Positions 1 through 11,900 of a stretch of 64,000 bases of DNA are shown one piece after another. The notes below the pieces were generated by a model. The model did no database searches, was not told the origin of the DNA, and worked only from the letters and a program-made list of their open reading frames with translations. The translations under genes were made by a program, and so were the position numbers. The DNA comes from Dermanyssus gallinae. Lineage: Eukaryota; Arthropoda; Arachnida; Mesostigmata; Dermanyssidae. Where the stretch lies: positions 133,501-197,500 of the forward strand of contig QVRM01001219.1 in assembly GCA_003439945.1 (NCBI GenBank), written 5' to 3'. Numbering within the stretch: the first letter of the stretch is position 1; each line of letters begins with the position of its first letter.

Positions 1-401
1 AATTTAATTCGCTAACTTGCTGGTGTCGCCGCTGAGCGTCGTCGGCGTTGGCTGGATGGTGATTGTCTCTTGTTTCCTTTGGCTGCCTCTCAGTGCATTA
101 TCGCACAACACTGTTGTGTCGAAGAAGGGACACTATCGTTGCGATCGCGTTGTCAGATCCAGCAGCCTAGAAGAGCTCTGAACTCTATCTAGTTGGGCCA
201 CGGTCGGCCGGTCGTGTGCAGTGGAATTGTTTTCTTTGCCTTTGTTTTTGGCGGTGAAGTTGTACCTAGCACACCACATGTGTCCCTCGGTGAGTCTGAC
301 TGCGATTTCAGCCGCTAATCAGACAATGTGTACGTGCACACGTGTGTGATCTGACCGGTGAGTCGCAGACTATTTGGTAGCAGTGCACATAGTACGGGAA
401 G
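1..401 (+). other. Upstream region / probable 5' UTR of the first gene
   Basis: This stretch has no convincing coding frame. It lies directly upstream of the polyQ open frame that starts at 402 and is moderately GC-rich, so it may hold the promoter or 5' UTR of that gene. No TATA box or other definite promoter element was recognised. Further 5' exons may lie outside the window. Confidence 0.3.
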
Positions 402-575
402 ATGCAGAATTTTGCTCGCCGAAGGCACAATCCGTGTCGGCTACACGGCGACCTCGTCGACGATAACAACGAGAACGGTGGCCGTGACAATGACGACCAG
501 AGACAGTATTCGGACGCAGACGGTAACAACATCGGAGGATGGGTAGAACCTGACGAGGAGCATCTTTTATCACCT

Positions 576-625
<50 letters not shown>

Positions 626-806
626 TGAACATCTGTCACCGGAACAGCAACTGCATCAACATCAACGCTATACAACGCAGAGGGACGAACTCCAACACCG
701 AGAAAAACCCCGGGCCGAACCGCAGGAAAATGCTTGCCGTCGACTCAAATGGCAGTTTCGCCTTTACGTCTACGTACTACACTCGTTCACCTACGAATAC
801 ATACTG
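402..806 (+). CDS. Tentative first exon, polyQ-rich
   Basis: The frame opens at ATG 402 and contains a CAA/CAG run at about 576-624 (some 16 Gln), flanked by PDEEHLLSP and HEHLSPEQQ. The donor CTG|gtgaat at 806/807 keeps phase 0 with the next exon. A second frame over 730-810 (around KMLAVDSNGSFAFTSTYY) also looks protein-like, but it reaches a stop when joined to exon 2. The true exon structure here is uncertain. Confidence 0.4.
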
Positions 807-1375
807 GTGAATATTTTGCAAATACATTGAATTTACTACATACAGAAATACGCTCAGTTCGGAGAGGAGTCTTGTTGTCTTCCCTGTGTATATTTACATT
901 CCAAACACATACCCAACTTTTCATAAAGGCTGCGTGTGGGAATTGTGTGTGAGCGTAGGCACGTTTGCGTTCTTTTAATCACGGTGTGGCATACATGTCG
1001 CTGGATCTTCATGATACAACGTCTAAGCCCTACTCCTTCAAATTTTAAGTGGTCGTAAATTTGCTCACATAAACATTTGACAACGTTTGACTGCAAAAAA
1101 ACTTCAGAGGAAGAAGCCCAATGGCGTCAAAAGAAGGATCAGTCAGATCTGCTCGCCTAAACAGGACATTTTACAGGATAATTTGTGTAATGTGTGGCAC
1201 GTCGAATCGTCCGGTTGAAACCACACGAGGTCTTTGAGGTGCATGCCAGTCAAGTGCATAGCAAAACGCCGGCATTTCCGGCAGCGTCTTAAAAGAACCT
1301 CGCCCTCCTTTGGGCTGGAGGTATCATTGGACCACACACAAATGAGCCAATGATGTCTCCAACCCCCCTATTATA

Positions 1376-1421
<46 letters not shown>

Positions 1422-4400
1422 AACATAATATGTCGTTGTTTCCAGCACTTGCGTCGACGTGGGCGACCCGAAGAATCGCACGAGCCGGACGACTCGCTTC
1501 TTGGCTCGCTGCCGTTCGAGGCGGGATTTCCATTGCGCATGGTGACATCTACGGCTGTTCTGTGGGTCGTCGAATTTCTCTACCTGAGATTTCACATCTT
1601 TGCGATTCCCGTCATCGTGCGCGGCGTCGCCTACCTGATCTTTGTCCTGACGATCGACGCGCTCTGCTACCACATCTGCAGCGACCTTGCGCTCGGTACA
1701 AATATATATATATATACGATGATATTGCATTGACTAATATACAGACACATTGCTAAGTAACCCGCGTATATCTAGATACATCCTAGACGTGTTGTATGAC
1801 GCGGCTTATGTATTTAATCCCGCGTTGATTTAAACCTTCTCTATGCATATGCGCTCGACATTTTATAGTATCTATAAGAGGGCTCTGTGTTGGATCGGGT
1901 AGACCATAATCATGACACGACCGAACGGCCCTGAAACAGGTAACACAATTTATTTACAGCAATCTGTGTTAAGGCATAATATATATAGTATGTGTATAGG
2001 CATATATATATGGAGTGCAGGAAAGGTACATACAACAACCTCGACAAATTCACGCATTAAAGCCCTCCGAGTTGGGCCTGAGTTTCACGCGCATCTCTTT
2101 GTGTGTTTGCACGTTTTTGCTTCCCCACACTAACCGGTCGCGCATGGCCGTGCACCCATTTTGTCGCCCTCAAGGCATCACAATCGAAGCGTGTCCGTTC
2201 TGGGTTGCTGGGCTGATCGTCATTGAGAAACTTCTCATCGAAACGCTGATACGACGTCTGCATTACTGCCCCGTTGGACAGGGACATATCAAGGTGAGAA
2301 AAAAAAACTATTCGTATTATAATGTTGATTGATATACGTCTAGAATTATACTGGCGGAACGTAGACATCGCGCAATGTGGGCTTGCTTAGGAGCGGCAAT
2401 ACCGGGAGCAGCTTTGTACTTTAAACGTCCCACATGCAATAATTAAAACTGCAACAGCTCAATTGGCTCCATACGCGACTCGCGCAAACTTCAATAAACA
2501 TAAGAATCTATAAAGCGATATTATCTCATACCTCAGTTTGTCAGGCTCATTTGCTAAATTGCGGCGAGACATTCGGCACCGGATTGTAGCGTTGGCCAAT
2601 CATGTAAGGTAATAAGTCTATACGTTCGCTGTTGTCACCACACGTATAACACAATATCATGCATTTCACCAGTTAATCGCCCTAAGCACACACATTCAAC
2701 GCCAGCAGACCGTTGCTATTCTCATAAATACTTCCGCACTGGTTTCTGATGCTTGTTTGCTCCATTATGCTCAGGAAAAAATCAATTCTAATAATAATAA
2801 TAATAAAAAGAAATCACTACTTTTACAGACATATGTTATGTTAATGTATTTATGTGGGCAGTTATATATAGACATATATACCTACAAGGTACCAACAAAA
2901 ACGATATGGTAAAACAAACGTATATATATATATATATATACGTAAGTGTAAGTCATTCAGTAAGATGCTTTTTCTTGCCCTGAGAAGAAAAACTTATTCA
3001 CCCAATAACTCACGGCTACATGGCCAGGGTAGCAAAAGAGAGAGATACTTACACTCCCGCCGCCCGCGAAGGTTACGCGCGGACATTTTGCGGGAGTGCC
3101 CGCCAGCCCGAATAGACAGGCCAGCGGATCCCCCACCCTCCCCCTATCGAGGTTCGGAATGGAGGTACCACACTACTCCGCCCTACCGATTAGACGCGAT
3201 CACCTCGCGATTCCGCGTTACACCCCAGAATATACACCCCCCCCCCCGAAGGGAGGCTCGACCACTCCAGAACAGGAGTTCCCCACCGCTGCGAAGGGCA
3301 GCAGCGGAACCAGATGGTCCTCTCGACAGGCGGTCTGCGTTCATGTGGCTAACTCGCTCTCATTGTGCCTATTAAGCCAAGGCAGCAGGCGTCCCAGACG
3401 GTACTTCCAGGTTGCTGAAGCCCGGGGCATTAACCGTCCGGCCCGGGTTCCATGTGCAGCACACTCCCCCCGTATATAATAGAGATATAGGATGCTTTTT
3501 CTTGCCCTGAGAAGAAAAACCTTATTCACCCAATGACTCACGGTTACATGGCCAGGGTACCATACAGCCATTGCATATATATATGCCTGGCATATATTTT
3601 GAAGTATTTCGAATGGAATCCAAATGCATTTTTTGCTCAAAGTGTAATTATTATTTAGATTTAGAAGTCACTCTTTTGTTATTTAGATTTAGACGTCTCT
3701 GTCAATTGAGGTGCACCTCCAAGTTCCGCTTTTTCGATGTTTTCTAGCTCTATCTCAAGAGCTTCAAGCACCGATTCGCGTTTTTCGAAACGTTTTCCTC
3801 TCACTTTCTGTCAATGCTTGCACAGAAGAAGAAATCGCATCGGTGGACTGAAGCGCTGTCGCAGTGGAGGAACCATAAGAGAGACTTTAGAGCTTTTCCT
3901 CATTAAGGACAGTGAAAACTTTTGGTTATGCAGTATACCAATCGTGCTCCTCACAGTTCCACCTTCTTTCAGTTCCAATATCGCCACAATTTCAATTCTG
4001 GAGAAGCAGATGACGTTCATCGCCGTGCCACCTGACCGTTGGCGCTTTAATTTTACGCGTGGAGGTGCCCCAACACCTGGCGCCAATGCGAGCTCTGGGA
4101 CATGAGTAGGGGGTCATCCAAGTGTACCCAAGTTTCATCACCGAGTCTCGAAAACAAAGCAAACCGGCATTAGTTAACATATGTTTGTCGTCCGTTGCTT
4201 TGTTCGAACGTTTTTCACGAGATTCGTCGTATAAACAGAAATGTTCACCTCGAAATCATCCAGACCATCTATACCTCTCCACTCTCCAGGGATGGGGCTT
4301 CATCCCCAATGGTCGGTCGAACCTCTTTGAAACCCTCTTCTGTAATTGAACCTCATTGGAAGTTGAACAAAACAAGAATCTCTGATATGGCTGTCGTCGC

Positions 4401-4558
4401 ACTGGTATGGTTGGCACCGCTGTATGTAAGAGACTGTTCCATGCAAACATATTTACTAAACCAAAAACTTTCCCAAGTTCCAACGTATGTACATATATGT
4501 ATGTATAAGAATACACACGCACATATGATGTAACTTCAAAATAATTGCATGTTTCACC

Positions 4559-4591
<33 letters not shown>

Positions 4592-5309
4592 GATACCTAT
4601 GTTCCGTGCGTATGAGCTCACGCATGGCCCTTACACCAGAAAAAACAACTGAATTATAATGGATAATTAGGGAGATCTGGAGAGTGGAGGCGTGGTCTAA
4701 GGCCTGGACATGGTTGTTCCCTAGCGGGGTGTCGCGGCCGGTTCGATCCCTGTTCTTGATACATTTTTCTTTGAGCGATTCTCATTGAGAATATATTTTC
4801 TTTGAGCGAATCTCATTGAGAATAGATTTTCTTTGTGCGATTCTCATTGAGAATAACCATATCGCTAAAAATCAACGGCCACGCTGTTACAAAACCTGTT
4901 GGGCAAACAAACCCATAGTATCTCATTATGTCCGGTGCCCCTCGGTGCTTCATTCAAGATATGCCGCACGGCACCCAAAGTCCAAGCCTCGAAGAAGACG
5001 GAGAATGGTCTAAAATGAAGAATGACAAACCTCTAAATTGTTTCTGTTCTTCTTGTCTTCTTCTAGGACGATCTGGAGTTGTTCATCGAGGGTCTGATGA
5101 CGCCACCACCGCCGGGCTGCTGTGGCGGTACCCATCGTTGTGCACGGCATCGAGTGAACGCCACGAATAACAACCACAACAACAACCACAACCACAGCCA
5201 CAGCCACAACAACATGAACGGCCATTCGCATCATCACTACTATCATCACCACCAGCACCAGCAGCAGCAGCAGGCGCCTTCAGTGCGCTACCATGCTCAT
5301 GGTAACTGA
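402..5309 (+). CDS. Unrecognised membrane protein gene with polyQ and His/Asn-rich ends (4-exon model)
   Basis: I do not recognise this family. The model joins 402-806 (tentative), 1446-1695, 2175-2293 and 5067-5309 into about 338 codons. Junction phases agree: exon 1 ends CTG|gtgaat in phase 0; exon 2 follows tttccag and ends in phase 1 at CTCG|gtacaa; exon 3 follows ccctcaag and ends AAG|gtgaga in phase 0; exon 4 follows ttcttctag. Exon 1 encodes an Asp/Asn-rich stretch with a DEEHLL acidic dileucine motif, then about 16 Gln. Exon 2 encodes two hydrophobic stretches (around VTSTAVLWVVEFLYL and IPVIVRGVAYLIFVLTI). Exon 3 adds a third (EACPFWVAGLIVIEKLLI). Exon 4 begins DDLELFIEGLMTPPPPGCC and runs into a tail rich in Asn, His, Ser and Gln, ending at TGA 5307-5309. 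Exons 2-4 are well supported by phase and hydropathy. The first exon and its donor are the weakest part. Confidence 0.5.
1384..1418. repeat. (TA)n microsatellite in intron 1 of the first gene
   Basis: An uninterrupted AT dinucleotide run ends about 28 bases upstream of the 1446 splice acceptor, so length variation could affect the acceptor region. The rest of this 640-base intron (807-1445) shows no feature. Confidence 0.9.
1446..1695 (+). CDS. Exon encoding two hydrophobic segments (unrecognised gene)
   Basis: The exon is bounded by a good acceptor (tgtcgttgtttccag) and the donor CTCG|gtacaa. It encodes a charged lead (HLRRRGRPEESHEPDD) followed by two membrane-length hydrophobic stretches. 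It continues in matching phase to 2175. Confidence 0.55.
2175..2293 (+). CDS. Exon encoding a third hydrophobic segment (unrecognised gene)
   Basis: The exon starts after ccctcaag and ends AAG|gtgaga. It encodes GITIEACPFWVAGLIVIEK followed by a basic stretch and CPVGQGHIK. Phase 1 at the start and phase 0 at the end fit both neighbouring exons. Confidence 0.55.
2965..3037. repeat. Direct repeat, left copy
   Basis: The copy begins TGCTTTTTCTTGCCCTGAGA and runs to the GGCCAGGGTA stretch. It matches 3491-3563 with only a few differences. The two copies flank about 450 bases of GC-rich unique sequence with a C9 run near 3240, as expected of a short element with terminal direct repeats, or of a segmental duplication. 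Confidence 0.75.
3491..3563. repeat. Direct repeat, right copy
   Basis: This is the second copy of the 2965-3037 sequence, in the same orientation and 526 bases downstream. Similarity stops after the GGCCAGGGTA stretch, so the array is not a simple tandem satellite. Confidence 0.75.
4675..5016 (+). mobile_element. tRNA-derived SINE (copy 1, + strand)
   Basis: The head carries Pol III promoter-like boxes: TGGTCTAAGGCC (A-box-like) near 4692 and GGTTCGATCCC (B-box consensus) near 4740. The body has three tandem units of about 30 bp (4765-4852), each ending in the palindrome ATTCTCATTGAGAAT or a one-base variant, then a conserved 3' part. A full-length relative lies on the - strand at about 23789-24062 with a single unit. 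Partial relatives lie near 21485, 29757 and 34795. The SINE class is inferred from the boxes and the copy number. Confidence 0.75.
5067..5309 (+). CDS. Terminal exon, His/Asn/Gln-rich tail (unrecognised gene)
   Basis: The acceptor tcttcttctag precedes GAC GAT CTG. The exon encodes DDLELFIEGLMTPPPPGCCGG, then a low-complexity tail with alternating Asn/His, Ser/His, poly-His and poly-Gln, and stops at TGA 5307-5309. An in-frame acidic and proline-rich start followed by homopolymeric residues is typical of a terminal coding exon, not of random repeat DNA. No catalytic motif is visible. Confidence 0.5.
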   Translation, partial: DDLELFIEGLMTPPPPGCCGGTHRCARHRVNATNNNHNNNHNHSHSHNNMNGHSHHHYYHHHQHQQQQQAPSVRYHAHGN

Positions 5310-8300
5310 ACGTGGTCGGTCGCGCATTCGAGTTCCCGTTATTCCTGTTGGAAAAACATCTACAGTCTTCAGTCACATGCGATTGCCTAGCCTCGTCAAC
5401 CATAACGTGTGTAGTATGTATAGCAGCATAATGGTAAAAGCGCAAGAAGGAGAGGCGTCAAATCTCGCATTGCCCCGGATTTGCGTCGCGTGTGGATGAT
5501 GGCGGAATGACGTGATGCATTTTCCTGTCACGACGTCGTCCCCGTTACTCACTGTTGAGTTGCCGACGCGACAAAAGGCAACTAACTCAACATTAACGTT
5601 TCGAATTCGGGCGTCAACTTCAGGCGACTTCCGTTTGCTGTTCGGTTGCTTCCTAGGCTATTGGCATGCTTCATAAAGAGAGAGAGAGAGAGTGATACAT
5701 ATACATATAAAGGCGGCGGCCCCGGCCGTCTGCACGTGCGTTCGTTAAGCACCTGTTTCTTGCTCTTCCGTGATGGTGGTCCGCAAATGCAGTTCAACCG
5801 CTATGATTCTCTACGTATACAAGTGTCACGCAGAATCTGAGCGCGTCTGGATCGCGTATTGATGGCACGTGAATGCCATTCATAAACAAAGCTTTTCTTG
5901 TGGAAGTTTTTCAAGGCACATCTGCAATTTCTCCGCAGACCCCCCAACCGTTTGGGAGTTTACTGCTCTAATGCTCAAAACGCGCAAGGTGCACGCACCC
6001 ATGCCAAAATTGGCGTGTAACACACAGTGGTTGTTAGACATCGAAAGTGTTATCAAGAAACTAGTTGTTCGCCTCCTGTAAGGATAAAAAAATAGGTTAA
6101 TTATGTATCAGGAAATTTAATTCCCATGTGTTGTTGTTCCAGCATTATCAATCAATCATATTTACTCCACTCAAATCGAGTATGTTCAAGTTAGTTTATG
6201 TTATGAATAAACATAATTTCAGCATTATAAATTCGCGCAAAGCCAGACCTGTAGACCCTAGGCAGCTTAGTTCTTTCTGCAATTCCAGCAAAAGACTTGC
6301 GTTGAATAAAATCCCATCTTTACAGCGGTGAAACTTTGTGTATTTACGAGACAGCCACCTAGTAAGTTTTAATTCGCAATAAAATGGAACTGTTACAGCT
6401 GTCTTAATTAGTATTTATAATAAGAGTAATTTACTCTATCAGTCCAACCACTTACGTTACAGATGTTCAACGATCAGTAGCGCAATACTCATGTATGTAT
6501 ATGTATATCTGGAGACTGGAAGATAGGGAGTAACTCTTTTATTATAAAAACATATATATAAAATTTCGGAGTAATTTTTCCCCGCCTGTGAGAGATACTT
6601 GAAATTTAATACTGTACGCAACGCAGATTACTTGACATAAAACTTTGCAATTTTCAGATCAAGTGATGTCAGGAGAAACTTTAGTTCGACACGAATAAAC
6701 CAGTTCAGCAATAACTGAGTCTCCTCAAATACAAGTGTCTATAGTGAATTCATTCAGATTAAGCTATTCACACTTTTTCTACATAGTTCAATTCGTGTTC
6801 GCTGAGTTGCCGCTTTAGGCACGTATTTAACAGGCTACATCAAATAAACGGTTTTTATCGTAAGCAAATTTTTGCCACAGGGTGCTCGGAACCACGCAGC
6901 GGAAGATCTACGTATACCATCGGTCCTCCACATTGATTTGAGCTAAGTTATTACATGCTGACAGTAGGAACGCTGCCGTTGCCAGCATTTACAGAGGCTG
7001 TGCACATTCCACTAATGGTACCCCAACGTCGTTGAGATACTGCGGAGATACTGCTATTAGAACTCCGTTTGATAGATGAATAAAAGCAACAAGTAGCTCA
7101 TTAAGAAACAGCCACGCCATTGCCAAATAATAGAAAGGCTAACGCCCTATTGATACCAGCATTTCTTGCTCAAGTCGTGGAAAACCAGATCATCATCGAA
7201 ATGACTGTGGTGTGCGTAGCTAATCACTTGCCGTCAATCCCTGTACACGCAGCGATTAATATGATTGCAGTACCTATTTGTTGGTGCAGTTGCCGGCGAC
7301 CGTGGATAACGCAAATAAAAAAAATGTACTGGCCAAAAATCGAGAGGCAGACGGAGATTAGAAACACACAATAGTGCAACGCATGTGCGAAGAAGCGTAC
7401 TCAACTGTAGGCACGAACCATCAGATCATCTTCACTGCCAAGAAGCTTGGCTACCTTGGACCAAAAAGTCGCAAAGGGAATCACTAATTTCACGTTTGCA
7501 AAAGGAAGTTAGATAGGTAGATAAGCGGCTCGTTCGTATATGTGCAGAGTCACTTGATACACTTGATAGTAATATAGAGACACTTTTTATTTAATTTTAT
7601 GGTTACAAGGAAATGTGAGACTAATTACACTAGGGCTTGTGATGAGTGCTACCAGTCGAGCTCATCTTCGAGACAGCCCCTCATTGTGCCCATAATTGCT
7701 GCCGCATTGCCGCGCTGAACCGCCAGAGATAGTCGCTAAAATAGAAAGTCAAAAGCTCTTTTGTCCCCTGTCGCCAGTTCGGTTCGTTTGCCAATCTTCT
7801 GTAGAAGCGACCATGCCTCAGGGCCAGGCGTAATTGATAGTAATTGTGGAGCGAGGTTTCACTGGTTAGAGCTACACATACACATTTTACTGAAGCTCAG
7901 AGATAATGTGTCGCCTATACAAAAAGATCAATGAGTGGTTGAGGCTTATATTCCAAGCCTGTGACGGCAAACCTAGAGTTACTATGAAATGCCTCATATA
8001 CCTTTGTAATGCCAAGTTGACACTATGGCCAAACGACAGATTTTAGAAGACCCGCTGGTGTATGTGGCTCACTCATTTTAGGAGTGTGGTAAAACTTGTT
8101 TAAAAAAATATTTTTTTCCCAGCGTAATGAAGGTCGTATTTTCAAGAGTGAAAGTGAACTGGTCTTACTTCAAAAAATGTGCAATTGCAACGAAATTGTC
8201 GATTGAGACACTGAAAATACCGGCGTGTTCGAAAGTAAATGGTTGAAAATCGTTTGAAGGAAAATCAAAGGCTGGCTCGGGGGATTAAAATAGTCGCCTT

Positions 8301-8851
8301 GAAGAAATTTCGCAAGAATGATGTTATATGTTTAAACTTTCACGTTTAATACATTATTATTGTTATACGCTATATAAAATAAACATTCGGCAGTGCTATT
8401 TTTTTTTGGTTACAGAAAAGTGAATAGTCACATTGATAGCCGTTCATAAAAATCAGGTTCCTGGGACCGAAAATTGGGTATCTCGCGACCCCATTTTTTG
8501 TTAACTGTTCTCAATGTGGCCATTTGCTTTCCGGTACTCAATATGTATCCTACAGACGAAGCGGACCCTCGCGAACACGGAATGTTTGCAGGCGCCTAGT
8601 TTTCCCATAGGACTCCTCATTATCTTGCAATCGCACGTTATGTGAAGTAATGTCCGGCCAGTCACATCAGTATAACAAAAATTGTAATCTTACTCTCACT
8701 CTAACCAAGCAATTTCCGCCCACCATTCCATTGGGAATTTTTTTTTTGTAAACAAAGTCGGCCATTTGTAAAATGAGTGGACCTCATACTGTCACACGCC
8801 ATATATATAAGGCACACAACGAAGAGCACCAGTAAATATAGAGAGACAATG

Positions 8852-8901
<50 letters not shown>

Positions 8902-11900
8902 CAACACTCCACGAAATACACCGATCGATATTAAGGAACACCATTGAATGCTTTATTATTTACATGTATAAACAAGAGTTCCAGGGTGGTGTGGAGTGTT
9001 TATATACGTGTACGCGTCTGTCGATCCGTGTATGTCTCTATGTATAGAGTCTTTTGTGTTTATGCCTGTATGTTTAGATGTGTACCAACGCGATGTCTTC
9101 GCAGGCTCTAGCGCCTGTGCGCACGCACGTACATACATAGAAGCCGCGCCCAACACTCTAAAATCGCGGCACCCCCATCGCTGGCCCGTGGCGCTCGGAT
9201 AGGCCATAAATCATCAATCATCAGCCAGTCAGTCTGTCAGTTAATGTCAGTCAACCAACCAAGGCCTGTCGTCTGTGTCACCTACAATCGTCAACCACCA
9301 TTAGAAGTTAATTAGCTAGCCTAATCACCTATAACCAGGCCAGGGTGACGGCATGCCTGGCCATTATAGTGTGTATGTATGTATGTCCACCTGTATGCCT
9401 ATGTGTGCCTGTGTGAAATAGCATGTCCAACTTGTAGCCTACCGGGTCAAATCCAGCGGGATACAGCAACAAATGAGCACGCTTTTCTCGGTCTCTCTTT
9501 CTCACTCTCTCTCTCTGCTTGCGCTACTCCCCCAAGTACCCCCAAGACCCACTAAGCGCATGCACTTATGCGCTTCACCCCCAAATACCGCACGCGGGCG
9601 GACAAAGACTGGCATTCAGATCACTGTCGTCGTTGTCATCGTCGCCGTTGTCATGGCTGTTGTAAGTTACCACCCATAAGTAGGGCGACTCACAAATGAC
9701 ATCGACGACTTTCCCGAAACCCAGCAGCTATAATCTGTCAAAAACGGTATTTCTCTCTCTCCTTCTCTCTCGTCCCATCTGTCTCTGTCTCTCTAGCCCC
9801 ACCTCAATAACCCTATTGTCTTCCGCGTGTTCTCATTCTCTCGTTTTCTTTCTGTCCCTTGTCATTTTCTCGCCCAGCATAGCTATAGCAGCCCATAGTT
9901 TCTGTGCTTTCGATTTCGTTCCGCGTCCTGCGTCTCGTTACAACGAATTAATCATTCACAATAATAACCTATATTAGAAATATTGTTATTATTAGTATTC
10001 TGTTTCATCATCATCATATCGACTTTTACAGCTTCTTCTTCTTCTTTCTTCTTTTTCTGCTTACGATCACACCGTTGATCATTCTCAATGAAAATACGCG
10101 ACACGCCACCGACAAGCGCACAAAGTAAATCAAACGTTTCATTCCGACTACGTATAGCGGCGGTCTCGTCGTACTTCGCGATCTTATGACAGCCAAAGCA
10201 GTTGGTCAGGATGTTTCGTGGTACCGCGATCGCGCAGTGATTCACATAAGACTTCATAGTGGTGGTTGTGGTGCCACTTCGTAGCTGGCTCGCGTAGTTG
10301 TAGTAATAGAAGTAGTAGTAGTAGTAGTGGTAATAGGAGCAGTAACCATGGTCACTCGAGACCACTAACAGGGTGCCATAGCCCACGAACGCTAGCTGAT
10401 ATACAAAGAGTGACAGAGGGAGAAAGCGAGAGAGAGAGGACCGGAACGCTTCGAACCTGCTGCATCGACAAGGGCGGTTGACACGAGGTGGTGGTGAAGT
10501 TAGCAACAAGGTCGAAGGGCTCTTGAAAACCGCTGGATCGACGAGCGCGTATCCATACCTCCGTCGCTTCATTCGACTGCTGCAAGCGAGAATTCGAAGC
10601 GGCACGAGGTGTTTGTCGTCGTTGTTGTTGTTGTTGTCGTCGTCGTCGCCATCATCATCTTCATCTGTTGCAACTCATCATCGTCGCCTACCATCATTGG
10701 CCACGCTCCAAATGCCTCGTTGTTGCGAGTGGCCAATATGCTCACATCCGTGTCATCGTCTCGCTTGCTCTGGGCATCGTCAGCGTCGTCTTCATCACTA
10801 CTGCATTTACAATTGCATATATTTATGCTACGTATATGTACAATTTTCTGTAAACAGACGGCAAAACCACACACCAACCACCAAGAACACACAGAGGGGA
10901 AAAAGACAAGAAGGAGAAGAGAACAGACGCATGTTAGTCGGTGAGCAGAGCTGGTCGATGCACGAGCGGGAAAACCGCACTACTTGAGGTGCAGTCTTGG
11001 GGAACGCAGCCACACAGTTGGTGCTGTCGCACATTTCACGGCTACGACGAAAAAACCTAGACGAACTTGTACGTGAGTTATCATTACCTGGCTCGCGAAC
11101 CAGTAGGTTAGTCTTGATTTGGCGACAATGCGTCGCAACAAAGCACGACTGCCTACGTGAGTTAATGCATTTGATTCTAGCGATTACGTTTTTCTGCTAC
11201 AAGTCGTTCTACTGCCCCGTTAGGTCATAGGACGCTTTTTACGCCAACTGAACTAATCTTTTTGCTGACAATGACAGCAAAAGCAACGGTCTACTTTCCA
11301 CTTTTAATGAAAGTTTGAGTCACATAGTCCTTTACTGAGCAACAGTGCCAAGTGGCATAGCTTCGTCTTGCATTTAAAAAGTCATGCGTTTTAATTCAAA
11401 ATTGGGTATCCTTAATTTGGCTTCACGGTGACCACCTTAAACAGAGTGGACTATTTTCGGACAAAATTAAAAATACATTATACTACAAATAGCGGTTGAA
11501 GTAAGCTCGCTGAGTTAAAGTTCAATTAATAACAAAACGTCATTTAGGGGCGCAATTAGCCAAAGCTTTAGTGTGACTATTCTAACGATTACAGTTTACT
11601 GCTACACATCATTTGGCTGCCCCGTTAGGTCATAAGATACCAACTTTACACGCAACGCAAATTTAGTAGCCACGTCTCCTGGCTATGGCAGCAAACGATA
11701 CAATTCAAGTTGTACTTGACACATGAATTAAACACAAATAGGTGGCGTAAAACAACTCGATCGCTTAGTAAACTTAAATATGGCGTGCGTAAACTGAGGT
11801 CACAGATGTAGCAGAGCCTCGCCTTGCATTTGAAAGGTTATACGTTAGGCAAAGCTCTAATCTCCACTCAATAACGACGTAACACAAAACCAATTCCTTT

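Larger units (their letters stand above)
2294..5066 (+). other. Large intron of the first gene, repeat-filled
   Basis: This 2.8-kb intron holds a (TA)n run at 2921-2940, a pair of about 73-bp direct repeats at 2965 and 3491, an (AAT)n run near 4560-4590 and a tRNA-derived SINE at about 4675-5016 that ends some 50 bases before the next splice acceptor. No coding exon was recognised in it. Confidence 0.5.

Noticed and set aside
9952..10605. 217-codon open frame on the - strand
   Set aside because: Large parts are poly-Tyr, poly-Thr, Lys/Glu, poly-Met and poly-Asn produced by triplet repeats. No family similarity, splice partners or conserved motif was seen.
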